Of a DNA stretch of 64,000 nt, positions 45,590 to 58,679 are shown piece by piece. Below the pieces are notes generated by a model that saw only the letters and a list, made by a program, of their open reading frames with translations, had not been told where the DNA came from and did not search any database. A program made the translations under genes and the position numbers. The stretch's first letter is position 1. Each line of letters begins with the position of its first letter. The stretch comes from Pomphorhynchus laevis. Its lineage: Eukaryota > Acanthocephala > Palaeacanthocephala > Echinorhynchida > Pomphorhynchidae. The stretch covers positions 1 through 64,000 of the forward strand of contig WNNJ02002269.1 of NCBI GenBank assembly GCA_012934845.2, read 5' to 3'.

Positions 45590-46685
45590 ATGGTTGAATC
45601 AGATAATAAAACTATACCTATATTATATTGGAATCCAAAATTACATAAAAATCCAATAAAGCCTATGTTCATATGTAGTGCTTTTAAATGTACATAAAAA
45701 CCACTTTCTGTCAATATGAATAAAATATTTAAAGTAATTAAAGCACATTTTAAAAAATATTGCAAGGTAATCGAAATTAATACTGGTATAAAACACTATT
45801 TCAGTATTAATTCTACAAAAGAATTTTTAGAACAGACAAAAGGAATAAATTTTCAAAATATAAATACATACGAGTTTAGTACGCTTTATACAAATCTAGA
45901 TTTAGTAGATATTAAAGAAGCGTTAGTAAAATTAATTAATCTTATATTCGGAAAAAGATATACATATATATGTTATAATAATTATAACGCCTATCTAACA
46001 AAAATTAAACCATCAAATAAATATAAATATATGGATAAAATTGAATTAATAGAATCCTTAAATATTTTGATAAATCAAAATTATTTAAAAGTAGGGACAT
46101 CTATATTTAGACAAGTAAAAGGTGTTCCAATGGGTGGTAATAGTAGCCCAATTATAGCTGACTTGTTTTTAAGCTTTATAGAATATGAATTTGTTCATAA
46201 CTGTTTAAAAAATAAATCTAAATTATATAAAGATATGAAATATGTTTCGATACATTGATGATATATGTGTATTTAATTCTAATAATTTTTATTCAATAAG
46301 CGAACAAATTTATCCAGAAAGCCTTATTCTTAACAAAACCAATATTAATGATAAAGAAGGTGTATATCTTGATATGAACATTAAATTAACATTAACTAAA
46401 ATTGCTGTTAATTTATATCGTAAAGATTACATATTTAAATTTACAAGAAACATATTTTTGCATGAGCATTCATGCATACCATATAATATAAAATATAATA
46501 CATTAAATAATGAAATTTTAAGAATTGCAACAATATGTAACGATATTGGCTTTCCTCAAAATCATTTAAATAATTTAATGGCATATTTTAAACTACGTTA
46601 CTATAAAAATAACATCAAGCAGAAAATAGTAAAATATATAAATCAACACAATAATATTAAAAAATTAGTCAATTCATACCTTTAA
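45590..46685 (+). mobile_element. Penelope-like reverse transcriptase, copy 2
   Basis: It starts further upstream than copy 1, with YWNPKLHKNPIKPMFICSAF (the PKxHKNP and R/M-FI block of this RT type), then KYCKVIEINTGIKHYFSIN, motif A NTYEFSTLYTNLDLVDIKEA, motif B FRQVKGVPMGG and motif C MFRYIDDICVFN. There is one stop in the KCT-KPLS block and one frameshift near 46240 just before motif C (two bases shorter than copy 1). The 3' tag AAATACGTAGACTCAGTTAG follows at 46788. The structured segment found after copy 1 is absent here. Confidence 0.85.
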
Positions 46686-46859
46686 ATTAAAATTTAAAAT
46701 TTTTACTTAATATTTATTATTATTTATTATCTAATTATTAAATTTTGATTAATCATTATTATTTATTAATTTTATAATTATATAAAATACGTAGACTCAG
46801 TTAGCTGATTTGATATAATTACATGTCATAAACTACTACTATTGTTGAACAGCTCGAAC

Positions 46860-48125
46860 TTAACTAAACTGCTAGAAGTTAATACTATGTACGCGAAAGT
46901 TAGGAATAAAAAAAGTTAAAACAGTTTGTACGCAGCACCTCCCTCCAAAGGTTAACCAATGCATAATATCGAACAGTGAGGGATAAAAATAAGACAATCC
47001 CGATATGTCATGAGAAGTTCAGAATCACGAAAACAATATGTCAATGCAACTTACTGAAGTTGCTTTGCAACAAAGAAGCTGCAAATTATGGTCTACCCGA
47101 ATCTCATATTTCGTTTAATGAAATCAAAATTCAATACGAAGCAAAATCGGACACTGACCAACCTGCAACATATGGTACAATGGCCGAGCACTTTCAACCT
47201 AAAAATGAATCATATATAGAGTTTATATCGAAGATATCTGTAAACTAAATAGGCACATCGAGAAGACGCAATCGGAAAATAAGAATACCTTCGAGGTACG
47301 TCGTTTGAAAATTCAAGGCCGGTAGAGTGTTATAAACTATAATTCTTATGTTAAACTACTATATTTTTGTTAATTTACACATTGTGTAATAAAATCTCTG
47401 TTTGCGACAATTTATTACAAATTAATAAAAAACGGGTCATAAACATATTCAACGGAGTATCAAATCAATCTCAACAACGTCAATCATCAATCAGAGCAGA
47501 GAAGCTGCATGGCACACCGGATGACATGGACAGAGCAAGAATTTCAAACTATGAAAACGAACAGTTAACTTCTGTCTGTTTACGCAAACCAATGTTGACA
47601 AGTTGGAGAATCTCACGATGCACAACTTTGTGTAAACCTGTATGATATTATCGAAGAATGCACAGTTTGACACATCCATGCAGCTTCAATTTTCAAAACG
47701 TTAGCCCATGAATATAGAAAAAAGCTCATACAAGACTCCGTTTATAAGAATGTGCTCAAACACCCTAAGACAACATCTGCTCGAATATAGTGATATAACA
47801 TCACAAAAGACAGTCGACATCACAAAAAAAACTCAAAATTTCACAAGTGTCGGACTATATAAATCAAATAACCAAACCAAAAACAAAATCAATTATCCGC
47901 TATATATATTAGTAATACTTCTCAATCACCTATGGAAGCGACAACAATCAAAGATGATACCAGCATATTGTTCTCGAATCAATTCCGTAAAAACGATTTG
48001 CTTATTTTGCAGGGGACTATAGCATACCCAAGATCGATGTATGACTAGACACACAATGTGCAATATGTGTGGAAGACAAAACACCTCACACGTTATGTAT
48101 GTCTTCTAGACAAACACATCTATTA
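46860..48125 (+). mobile_element. Probable gag-region fossil of an LTR retrotransposon
   Basis: Degraded plus-strand coding ends in a double zinc-knuckle-like block (CLFCRGL, HTQDRCMTRHTMCNMCGR) that resembles the nucleocapsid part of the element at 72-4026 in spacing. The upstream part (47.0-47.25 kb) could be capsid but is not diagnostic. It is broken in several places. No LTRs are recognised. Confidence 0.42.
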
Positions 48126-48159
48126 ATAACAACATCATCAGCTACCGCCTTCCTTGTCT

Positions 48160-51100
48160 TAGCTGCCGCCTTCCTTGTGTACATAAACGTATACGCATGC
48201 AAACACACTTTGATACATTGATGGACAAGCCGTTGGAGCATGCCCACTTAGAAACGCTGTCAATATCTGATTGGATGATATCCATATCTAAATTCGACCT
48301 AATTACTTGCCAAATTTTAAGATTATCCGCATACCAAAGTGAATCTGAAAATAGGATACCAAGTAAATCGTTCACAAATACAGAATAGAAGTGGACCCAA
48401 TACCGAACCTTGAAGGACGCCAGCATGAACTGTGATATGAAATCATTTACCCAACGAATAATAATAAGATCGATATTCAATGCCTGCATTCTACGAATCA
48501 ATATATCATGACTAAGAAAGTCAAAAGCCTTCGAGAAATCAAAAATGCATAGTCGATATTAAATCCTTCATCTACTATGTAACCGCAACTTTCCTGGGCT
48601 ATCAAATTATTTGTCACAGTCGAGTGATTTTTCCAGAAGCCATGTTGATTATAGCACAATAACCTATTAGTATCTAGTAGTTACTGATTATACGACATAA
48701 TATCCTCTCCAATATACGGTAAGTTTCACAAGACAAACTCACAGGTCTATAACTTTCCACAGAACATTGATTGCCGCTTTCGTATAACGGTCTTATGATA
48801 GAGCATTTCCACATATTTGGAACTCAACCAAGATAGATAGAAGCAATAAAGATCCAACACAAAGGAACGGCGATAATGTCAGCAAGATTCTTCAAGTATA
48901 TTGGTGGAAGGATATTAGGACAGATAGTATCAGATGATTTGAGCTTTTTGAGCTCAGTTATCACATCATGAACAGAAAACATGCGAAAACATCATTCAAG
49001 ATTAGTGTTAGAAACCAGTACCAGAAATTTACAACCAAAGGCAGTGGTTATATCAATGTCGTTAACTAGAGTGCATCAATTGTTATCAATGATGGAACTA
49101 AAACTACCAACGCCATTCTTTAAATTAGCATAGTCAAATAATGATATAAGACCGCGTAGAGATAGTTTCGCTAATCTTTCTTCAAATTGACATTTTTTCA
49201 GACACTTAAGATATATGAAGCAATTTTGAATAATTTTTAAATGAATTTTAGTCTATTAGTTGTTTAGAAAACCTAACGAATGCCAGCTTTTTTTAATGTG
49301 AGAACGTCTCTTAAATCCTTATCAAACCAAGGACTGTGATGTGTACTTACAAAGGCTACTTTACGAGAAAATCGTAGAAGCAATCCATGCGGAACTAATT
49401 CAAACTGATGCCATGATATCTCAACTCTAACAGTTAAGAGATCAAGCCAACACATACTAGATAGAGATCAACCAACTAATTAAAATCAGTCTTGAAACAT
49501 TGCAACATATGGAAACAAGGCTAAGGATGCTACAATATATGTGATAAAATTGAGTCGAAACAGAGTACATAATGGCCTGAGTTGCTAGAGGATCCAAACG
49601 CATAACATTATTGATCATGCATTTTTTTATGTAAGGCAAATATCGAGTAAAGAACGATGCTCTCCAGAGAAACTGTAAACTCTGTAACATGCTGAGTAAG
49701 GTTCAAAAAATTAATGGTATCAAAGAATACCGAAGAGGAATGATCACTCGCAGAGCACATATAACTACTCCTACCGACAGTCGGCATGCTTAAATCACTC
49801 ACTACTATTACATTAGTCCGGTAATCAAATTTCACTATGTCATCGATTATGCAATTCACATTAGAGCACGGACTGCGATAGATTAGACCGGTAATTACTG
49901 ATCCATGAGTAAGTAGCAATATGCTACCCCATAAAGCCTTAATTCCTGCTTCTGATTATACAACTATTAACTTCAACGTTACGCTGTTATGCACATAAAG
50001 AATCACTCCACCACCTCTATTAATGGTTATATCCCCTCGATAACCGGACGTCTGTAATATCAGAGTGTACCCAAGTTTCAGTTATAGTCACTAACAATGG
50101 ATGTGTAATCTACACACGAAGTCTTAATTCATTAATTTTAAAGAGAAGGCTACGCGCATTGGTGTACAAAATCATACAACAGAAATTGACTGGGTCGGAC
50201 CGCTGAGTGCTACTCACATTGCTACAATTTCCGCCATCATTATTGGAACCGCTGAGATCAATCCACAAGGGGAACGGTACTCAACAATATCACTTAAACT
50301 ACCAAGATATTCATATCTTTGAATATTAGATGATGTAGAAGCGACGAATGGATTCCGAAAACATTAACCTAAAGTGGGATCCAAAGCAACCGAGTCCTTC
50401 GCTGCACAACCTGAAAACTTTTGATCGTCAACTTCGCCTCTCCGGCATCGAAGCGTGCTGTTAAAACTTGTTTAACTTCATACAGACAATTACGTTTATT
50501 CACCTCAAGATCATTCAATAATATGGTAGAATTTTTATGGTGAAAAGAGTTCGAAAAATTTGCTGGACAACAACCTTGTCAGTAAGTATTGCTTTCAACA
50601 GTCTAGGACGATTACTATCATTTTTACAAATACAGAAGAGAGCTACTGCTCTAATTTTAGAAGCGACCCCCGTAAGAGAATTTGCGTAATAATTGACAAG
50701 ATAGCATGTATCTTCGACAAATCATCATTTAATCGACTTTGACTGTTGACTGAAGTTGATTCTGGTACATTCGTGAAAATGATAGAACGAGAAGAATCAT
50801 GCTGTTTACATATTCGTGAAAAAAATAGAAATGTACTGCATCAGGGAACTTACTCTTATGCTGCCTGTTGACTGGGATAACATCTAGACTCTTTGGATGT
50901 ATAGCCGTTTAAACATGCATTCAAGTATGCGGAACCGCCACTGTCATGTTTCTCGACAAGTTTCATGTCATTTTCGACATCATGATTTGGCGTCGAATGG
51001 TCTATATTAAAACTTGTATCTTTAAAATCTACATCGTGTGTGAATGTCGTTGTTCCCTTATCCAGATGCGGACTGAATTTCGGCTTTGGTGATCCGTCAT

Positions 51101-51440
51101 TATAAGTTCATGATCTTGTGACTCTGAAATGAATACATTTTGCGAATAAATAGCTGTCGTATGACTATGACACGTTTCAGGTTCGCCTAAACTATGTTCG
51201 CGATTGACGGGATCGTTTAAATATGAGATTCTTTTCACTGTACGTGCATTCATTGCTGAATATCTCATAGAAAGAACAGACGTAGAGCAAAAACCACAAA
51301 TGAACTTCCCCAAGTAAGCTTGTCACAATCTGGCCGCGGAACAGGTACCGACGTCCAAACGCTACATCTGTCAGAATCACATCCAACTTGACGTGATACG
51401 AATGCAGTTATTTCAGCTTGTTTTCTGCGACACATTTCGA
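48160..51440 (-). mobile_element. Decayed LINE (CR1/Jockey-like) with endonuclease and RT
   Basis: On the minus strand an APE endonuclease reads RGGGVILYVHNSV, VITGLIYRSPCSN, FDYRTNVIVVSDLSMP (about 49.6-50.05 kb). RT parts follow: WFDKDLRDVLTLKKAG (49.3 kb), then INVSKCVCMRIR after LWYADNLKIW (motif C) near 48.2 kb. The 50.4-51.44 kb part, starting MCRRKQAEITAFVSRQVGCD, may be ORF1. It is dead, with many breaks. The 3' side stops at a short tandem repeat of GCCGCCTTCCTTG (48145-48178). Confidence 0.78.
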
Positions 51441-51449
51441 TTTGAAATA

Positions 51450-52040
51450 ACTTTCGTAAAGGTCCGTTAATTGTAAGTTTTTTGTCCTCGTTGTTTCCTT
51501 GTTCCTCGCTGTTTATTGTATTGTGTGTTTAAGTGTGTATATTATTGCATTGAAGCTGTTAAATTTTTACTTCTGAAATATATTAAATAATTTTCAATAA
51601 CAAAGAGTTTTTTAGATATAAAGTGAAAATAAGGGAAAGTAAATGAAAAATGAGTTTAATGGGTTTTACGAGGATAAATTGCATTTAAATAGGAAATGGG
51701 TGTTGAACCGAAAAACGTTGACAAATGGCTTTATTCAAAATATCTGTAAATGTAATGCACATAACAATAATTAATTGTAAATATCACATGTCATTAACCC
51801 TAGTAACATATTCAGATAGATATGATTGTCGTTTGGTTGTTCGGGAGGACCGTCTAAATTACACGCTTAAAATCTCCTTCAACTATTCATCAAGTCCACG
51901 AGATTATCTCAATCACTTTTTCGCATCACTAAGATTTGAGTTTCTTTGTATGAGTGGATCTCTCCTATCATTTTTTCCTGACTCCGGATTTTCTTCATTG
52001 CTATGACTATATTAAAAACAGGAAAACAGGTTCGGTGTAT
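51450..52040. other. A+T-rich DNA, no gene seen
   Basis: No coding pattern or RNA gene is recognised; a 93-codon plus-strand open stretch (51725-52006) has no domain I know. Confidence 0.4.
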
Positions 52041-52044
52041 CATT

Positions 52045-53480
52045 AAATTAATTTAATATTTTAGTGGTGCCTGATGATCTTGACAAGGATCGAGTAGATA
52101 TAGTATTATCTATCCAATTTTCTCTCCTGATAATGGCATAATGTGGATTTGCATGTATTAATTTTGCACACTCAACTTGTGCATCATATTTTGTTTTGCG
52201 ATTGAAACGCTTAACGAACACTTTGTTCGAATACATTAATCGTTCTGGCAATGGGTTCCGCTTTCCGTCTTTCTTATAAATCTAAACAATCTCGAATGAT
52301 ACGTCGAATTTGTTGTCTCGCAAATCAATGGGCGCACTAAGTGTAAAGCTATTTTAAGGACTGTTTACAATCTATCGACATTCAAGACAAAATCATGTAC
52401 GAAATTGATTTCCAAAGGGTGTTATTATATTTCTCTACTTGTCCATTTGATGAAGGGTGATACGGTGTTGAATGATACAAACATATTCCTTTATGTTGTA
52501 GGTAACGATGAAATTGTATTAAGATGAATGGACTTCCTTTTCGGACCTCAAACAGTCCTGCCTCAATTCCAAATGCCATCGTTCCATCTTATCGTTTTAG
52601 ATTTCACTACCGCCGGTAAAATACATATGTATGATAAAGTTCGTTTGTCGGATATTATCGTGAATAATCGTTCGGTTAGATAATTTCGCTAAAACGAGCA
52701 GTTATTATTGCTGGTGACTTTTTAGTTTCCAACACGAAAGGTCTGAACTGTTACTTGTCGAAATTGTAGCGCATGATAAGCGTTGCTTAAACGTAGAGAA
52801 GCTATTGCGTTGAAACATTATTTATCCACTTTGAATAGTGTGCGAATATGCCGAGTACATGTTTTAGTTCAGTTAAGTTTGTACGTTCGGATAACCCCGT
52901 GACAGTCTGTATTCGATTTGGGTCAGGATAAATTGTGCCATCTTCAATGTAATACCTATGTAATATCGAAGACACTTTTCCATTTTCAACTCCAGTTATA
53001 TCCGCACATTGATTGAAACTATTCAGATTTTGTGTGATCTTTTTTTGTTTTTCCAGCAACCACGATATAATACAGATAACTGGATGTAGCTTCGATATGT
53101 TCATTTTCGATCATTTCCTAACACTACACAACGAAAAATCGCAGGGGTATTTGTTGAACCGAATGGCATACATTCTAATTGAAAAAATATTTTCAGCCGC
53201 TTCGAAACCTGTATAATTCCTGTTTTCCTCTCGAAGCGGAATTTGATAATATGCGCGTCGAAGATCTAGACGGCTAAAGGCACGATAAGATGAAAACTGG
53301 TCAATGATGTCATCAATTATGGGCAGCGAAAAAACATCAAACGTAAATTTGCTAATTGTCTGATTATAGTGGATCATCATCCGTGTCTTTTGTTTTAACT
53401 TAAAAAACATGACTTGTACCATCTAAGGCGAATTGTTTTTTTAATGATTTTGTTTTGTAAAAATCCTTTGATCTCTGTTA
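52045..53480 (-). mobile_element. Old Ty3/gypsy fossil, pol region
   Basis: Minus-strand parts in order: RT (FSLPIIDDIIDQFSSYRAFS, then RLDLRRAYYQIPLREENRNY; about 53.1-53.45 kb), the RT-RNase H connection (ELKHVLGIFAHYSKWINN; about 52.8-53.1 kb) and integrase (CLYHSTPYHPSSNGQVEKYN; about 52.4-52.6 kb) with a tail to 52.05 kb. It is shorter than a full pol and much decayed (many breaks, segments lost). No LTRs are found, and it looks considerably older than the element at 72-4026. Confidence 0.8.
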
Positions 53481-55902
53481 GAATAAACACTTAATGTTCC
53501 GGATTTCGTCTACGTTAGAAGACCGCAACTGGTTTATCCCGTAGATAAAATTTATTCTCGTGAGCATTTGATGTAATCAGGACATAGATCGATGATTGCT
53601 TATATTGTTAATATTGCTTATGAATAGTTTATTCATGAGTAATATCTTGAATAAGTTGAACCGAATCAGTTGACCTATAGGATTATTTTTGCTGGAAAAA
53701 AGCTGTCATATCTTAGGGGGCAGCAGACACGGTTACACAATTCTAGAGCCTTATTTCAGCACGCAAATACTAAATGCTATAATGATACAGTTTTTTCGCT
53801 GGTGAATGCTGAATTATTACATTTGACTTTGACATAGCTAACACTTTGGTTACAATTACATATTGTATCCATCATCCTATAGTTCTTATAAATGTGATGT
53901 GATTCTCCCTTCATGATGTGCAATGTTTACTTTTTAATCTCCAATCATAACTCGATATGTCCTGACTTAGTATCTGAAATATACTTTTACTTTGTAGATG
54001 ATGTCTGTGTACCTCTGTATAAAATATAAGTAGCATTCAATTACTCTCTTCGATTACCAGAAGCGTGCAAACAATATGTAACGTAGATTTCCAAAATGTT
54101 GATAGAACTTGAGCTAAAAACTATCGACCTATTATTTTAACTTGTGTATGGTGCCGTATTCTGGAAATCCTATTATTCCGAAAAGATCACAATCTCGAAA
54201 CAGCCATCTGTTCTCTAAAAGCCAAAATGGCTTTAGTAAAAAAGCCGGTCCACATTGACAAATCTTCTTATAGCTCACCACAACTGGGCACGTGGACAAT
54301 GAAGTACACTTTGGTGTTATATTTCTGAATTTTTTCAAGTAATTCGATGGTATACGTAATGACATATCGATTATGAAATTGAAGGCCTTAATAATTAATC
54401 CGATAATAATTTACTGGATTGCCTATTTTATTGCAGGTCGTTTACTCCTTATGTGAGCGGAGCTTTCTCAGATTGGAGTGCATAATTTATATAAGCATTC
54501 CGAATGGTTCAGTACGTGAGCAAAATTCTGATGTTTCGGAATTTAGTTGCAGCTAACGGAGCCCTGATCCAACTATTTATTACTTAATCTCTGATATATT
54601 GATAATGTCAATGTTGTTTTCTACAATTTTGAGAGTTAGTCGATGACCACGAAACTGCTTTGAATTGCGTGGGTAAAACATAAAATTAAGTGTGCGAGTG
54701 GATGACCAGAAGGTCATTATCAATATATTTTACATACAATATTAAATATAAAATAAAGTATATAAAATAAACATGATAATTATAATTATTATATAATTAT
54801 TATTATGTTATAAAATTTCCAGTTCGTGAGAACTGCAAATATATTTTTGAAGTTGGTTTGTACACATTATTTTCATGCTTTTCCTCATAATCGCGGTACA
54901 ATGTCGTGCCGTTTCATACTTTTTTGCATCCAACTAAAGGTGCTCGATTTGATATATTACGCTCAATTGTTTGAGTGCGAAAATCAGAATACGTACTCGC
55001 TACAGACTACAGCGCTAAGTTGAGATAAGACAAATACTGCTTATCTTTAAACCTATGTCTTTCATCTGTAAAATATCAAAGAGTAAGAAAGGCAGAGTGT
55101 ATTGGAACACACTGACTTGGAAAGGCAGAGTGTATCTCCCACAACAATTATGGGATCTTTAGTAGAAAGCAGCATCCAAATAACAAATACATGCTTAAAA
55201 TGGAATATTTAAACTTCTTTAAAAACAAGAACTTCAATTGGGATTTTGCACGATAGGATGGAGTTCAGAGATGTCAAGTAATATTTTGTCAAACAGGTTT
55301 AGCCTCCGAAATTTCATACGCCTTATGAACTGACCTAGATAACAGTCAATTATGGCATGGGGAGTAACACATTCACGTTTGTCGCGCATTTTGAAAGTGT
55401 GCCAAAGTGACTCGATTGTCTGTTTTCAACTCACCTGTCGTAGGATTCACGAAATTTTATTTAACAGTTCGGTGAGTATATTTCATGCTTAGAATTTCTT
55501 CAATTACATTTAAACGATGACCACATGTCAAAGATTATGATGGATCGATGTATTACCGAAGCACGTATTGCCTTCTCCAATGTTTCTTTCGACCTATCGG
55601 GCACTGGATACAATTATTTCCTTTCTTTCCTTGCAAATCTCGAGAAACATCCATTGCTGTGAAAATATACGCTTTCATTATTCTTGCGACGGAAATAAGT
55701 GTCTCATTGATCTAAACATGCAGTGCAGTAATGCCAATAGCAGGTACAAACGAAAAATCCAATTACAAGTTATACTTAGAATTTTACATTGGCGAGAGAG
55801 GTAATTTAAAATTTAATGTATCTTAAAATAATAAATTTTTATAAACTATTATAAAATTATTATTTAAATATTATAAATTATTATAAATTAATTATTATAA
55901 AC
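53481..55902. other. Unassigned A+T-rich DNA
   Basis: Part may be further decayed gag-pol of the adjacent fossil (for example minus strand 54132-54365), but no motif is diagnostic. No host gene or RNA gene is recognised. Confidence 0.4.
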
Positions 55903-56024
55903 TCGTTTTCTTAACACACAAGTTTTTAGGGCCAGGCAACGAAAAGATATTTTACAAAAATATAGAATGTAGAATGTAGTCCAGTGCATGATATTCGTTG
56001 TCGCCATAACAAAAATACTTTATA
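55903..56024. repeat. Direct repeat, copy 1
   Basis: About 120 bp from TCGTTTTCTTAACACACAAG to GTCGCCATAAC-AAAAATACTTTAT, nearly identical to 56798-56927. Confidence 0.9.
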
Positions 56025-56797
56025 ATAAATTAATGTTTCTTATAAATCGTTATTAATAAATTATTAATTAATTATAAATTAACTAATAATTATTAATTAA
56101 TTATTATTAATTATTATTTAAATAATAAATTATTATAAAAATCATTGCGAATCGGTACAAATCATTATTCGCTCTCTCTCAATTTGATAACTAAATGGAT
56201 ATCAATTAATAAACGACATGTTAGCCTAATCGTAATACTTAGGACCTGACCAAATCGTAACTATTGATTAATATTGATACAATAATAATATATTGATATT
56301 AGTATTGAATACTATATAATTAATATAGTAATATATAATTAATATAGTAATTAATTAGTATATTATTAGTATATTATATAATATACTAATATCAATACTA
56401 ATATAGATTCTTATATTACATTAATATAAATTCATTTGCCAAATAGTTTTGCTATTTTCATTGTTTTTGTTCGATTTTAACTGCTTCAATTTAGTCAGCA
56501 TATTTAGTCAGCATATGTATAGTAAAGATAACGGGTACAATTTATTTGTTGTTCAAACACTAAATTATCAAATTAAGTAATTTATTTTTAAAAGTGACTT
56601 TAATAAAACCGGTTCTTTACTATAACAGGAACTCAATAGTAAAAACAATTTAATATTCCAGAGCCAATTAAATTTCTGATTAATATGTTATAATGCCGTT
56701 ATCATTAAAGTAAAATCGGGTGAAAACAGTTTGTATTCTACTTATGAAGAAACAAGTTCGAAAATAATCATTATAATTCGAATTTAAGCAAATTCAA

Positions 56798-56927
56798 TCG
56801 TTTTCTTAACACACAAGTTTTTTTGGCCAGGCAACGAAAAGATATTTTACAAAAATATAGAATGTAGAATGTAGTCCAGTGCATGATATTCGTTGTCGCC
56901 ATAACAGATTAGCAAAAATACTTTATA
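56798..56927. repeat. Direct repeat, copy 2
   Basis: Second copy of the 55903-56024 repeat, about 895 bp downstream, with one extra 8-base stretch (GATTAGCA) near its end. The DNA between and around the copies is A+T-rich without a gene. Confidence 0.9.
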
Positions 56928-57761
56928 CATATGTATTTAGTCCACACTTTCTGGTCATAATGTATCTTTGGATTCATTAAGACTCAAAGGAATGAGATCC
57001 TTTGTCAATTGTTGGTCTTCCTATAATATAATTAGGATATAAATCAAACCAAACAACAATACCTTAGCCAAATTCTGTACATATATATTGGCTGTGTTTA
57101 ATGTACACAATACACTTTGTGGGCTCTCCGAAAATAATCTATTTTGTATTGTTTTGATAAGACAACAAATAAAACAGTATCGAATGTTACCTTTGAAAAT
57201 TATTATCTCTAATTTCTGTTGGCAAGTCATTATATTTCTAAAACAAATTGAAAAATTTATCGAATATCACAAAACATAAATAAATTTATTATTAATAATA
57301 CTTACATAATTTCTTTAAATTAACAATTTCGGATCAAATATTGACTAATAATCAAATCATGTAAAAAGCAATGGTCAGTTAACATAAAAAAATAAATGGT
57401 CGGCTAAAAGACGAGTATAATATAATATATTGCATAATATATTATAATTATATAATAACATAATTGCATACATAATATTTTATAATGTCGCAAATTGACG
57501 AAATTTATAAACCACAAAAATAAATGTAAACATCATTGGAAGCCTCAACAATCTAATTTAGTCATTTTAAAGTGTTAGACCTTTTAAACTGTCCTTTAAA
57601 GTCCTTTTATTAGCCCTTCTTATTGTTAAGTTTTATCTTTTAAAGTGTTATTTAATATTATACATGAATGTTCATACCAAAATTATGGATTTTAATGATT
57701 TTCAAAGATCAAAACTTTCGTTTCTCTCAAATAGAATGAACAATTGCATACCCGAGTGAGT

Positions 57762-57855
57762 ATCATCATTTAATCGGCTTCATCAATTATCTTCGTGTGA
57801 ATATCCTCGTTCAAATTCACACGTGGATAATTGATGAAGCCGATCAAATGATGAT
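57762..57855. repeat. Long hairpin, about 41-bp arms
   Basis: ATCATCATTT-ATCGGCTTCATCAATTATC and a GTGTGAAT block are inverted with about three mismatches around a 12-base loop. The word TTTCTCTCAAAT flanks it on both sides (57721 and 57855). It could be a small fold-back element. Confidence 0.85.
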
Positions 57856-58467
57856 TTCTCTCAAATGCAACATATGTTGTTAGTATTTAACAAAAAATCG
57901 AATTTTTATTGTTTCATTATGTAAAATAGAATTATTAAAAAACAACTATTTGATTATGCACAAACATGAAGCTTGAATTTTGTATTGAAGCAAGAGAGAC
58001 ATTCCACGTAATGAAGAGACATTTATAATGAAGAGACACACGTTTTTTTATCTTATAATAAATTATATAGATTATAATTTAGCAATCTTTTAAGTAAATT
58101 CGATTTTCTTCATTATAAGGAATATCTCTCTTTAACGAGACTTGTTTGCCAATAAAGAGATTTGACAATAAAAGAATTTCGTAACATAAAATACACCAAA
58201 TATGATATTTTCAATACAAGATTCCAGCTCTATGTTTGTGCATAAACAAATAGTTCTCTTTTAAAATACACAAATGTTGTAATTTATTTTTCTTTGCTTT
58301 ATTATCAAATAGAGACATATGTTTTCTTATTTTATTGCTCTGCTAGCAACCCTCATCGTCAGGTCGAAACACCGGTAGGTAGCACTTAGCAGCTAAGGGC
58401 AAATACTTCTTTTAGTTTAAAAATCCCTTTAAAGTATAAGTATGCCATTTAGATAAGAGTTTGCAAA

Positions 58468-58679
58468 CTAAAATCTTACATCATAATGTTTTTGTAATTG
58501 TTGTACAATCTTATGCAGTTGAGAACACTGCAATTCATTAAGCTTTGCTTCAGGTAATATGATTTTCAAAGAGCTGCTAACGAGCTTAAGTATTTGGTAA
58601 AGCTGTCTACACCTAGGAAGCTGATTAGAATTGAAACAATCTAAAATTCCTATCATTGTTCGTTTATCCATTGTGAAAC
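58468..58679 (-). CDS. Possible terminal coding exon, unknown protein
   Basis: A minus-strand open stretch ends KLNELQCSQLHKIVQQLQKH-YDVRF. It is preceded by a good splice acceptor (TTCTTTGTTTTTTCAG, exon from 58679), and the frame is open from that acceptor to the stop. An ATG lies 8 bases into the exon, so it could be a 67-residue start-to-stop product or the last exon of a longer gene. The sequence is Leu/Gln-rich and probably helical. I recognise no family, and no upstream exon is convincing. Confidence 0.35.

Noticed and set aside
53111-53216. Plus-strand open stretches across 53.0-53.2 kb
   Set aside because: They are antisense to the pol region of the old minus-strand Ty3 fossil.
58340-58390. 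Minus-strand CUGACGA with a nearby CGAAAC word as a hammerhead
   Set aside because: GAAAC lies on the opposite strand to CUGACGA, and no stem II or stem III forms.
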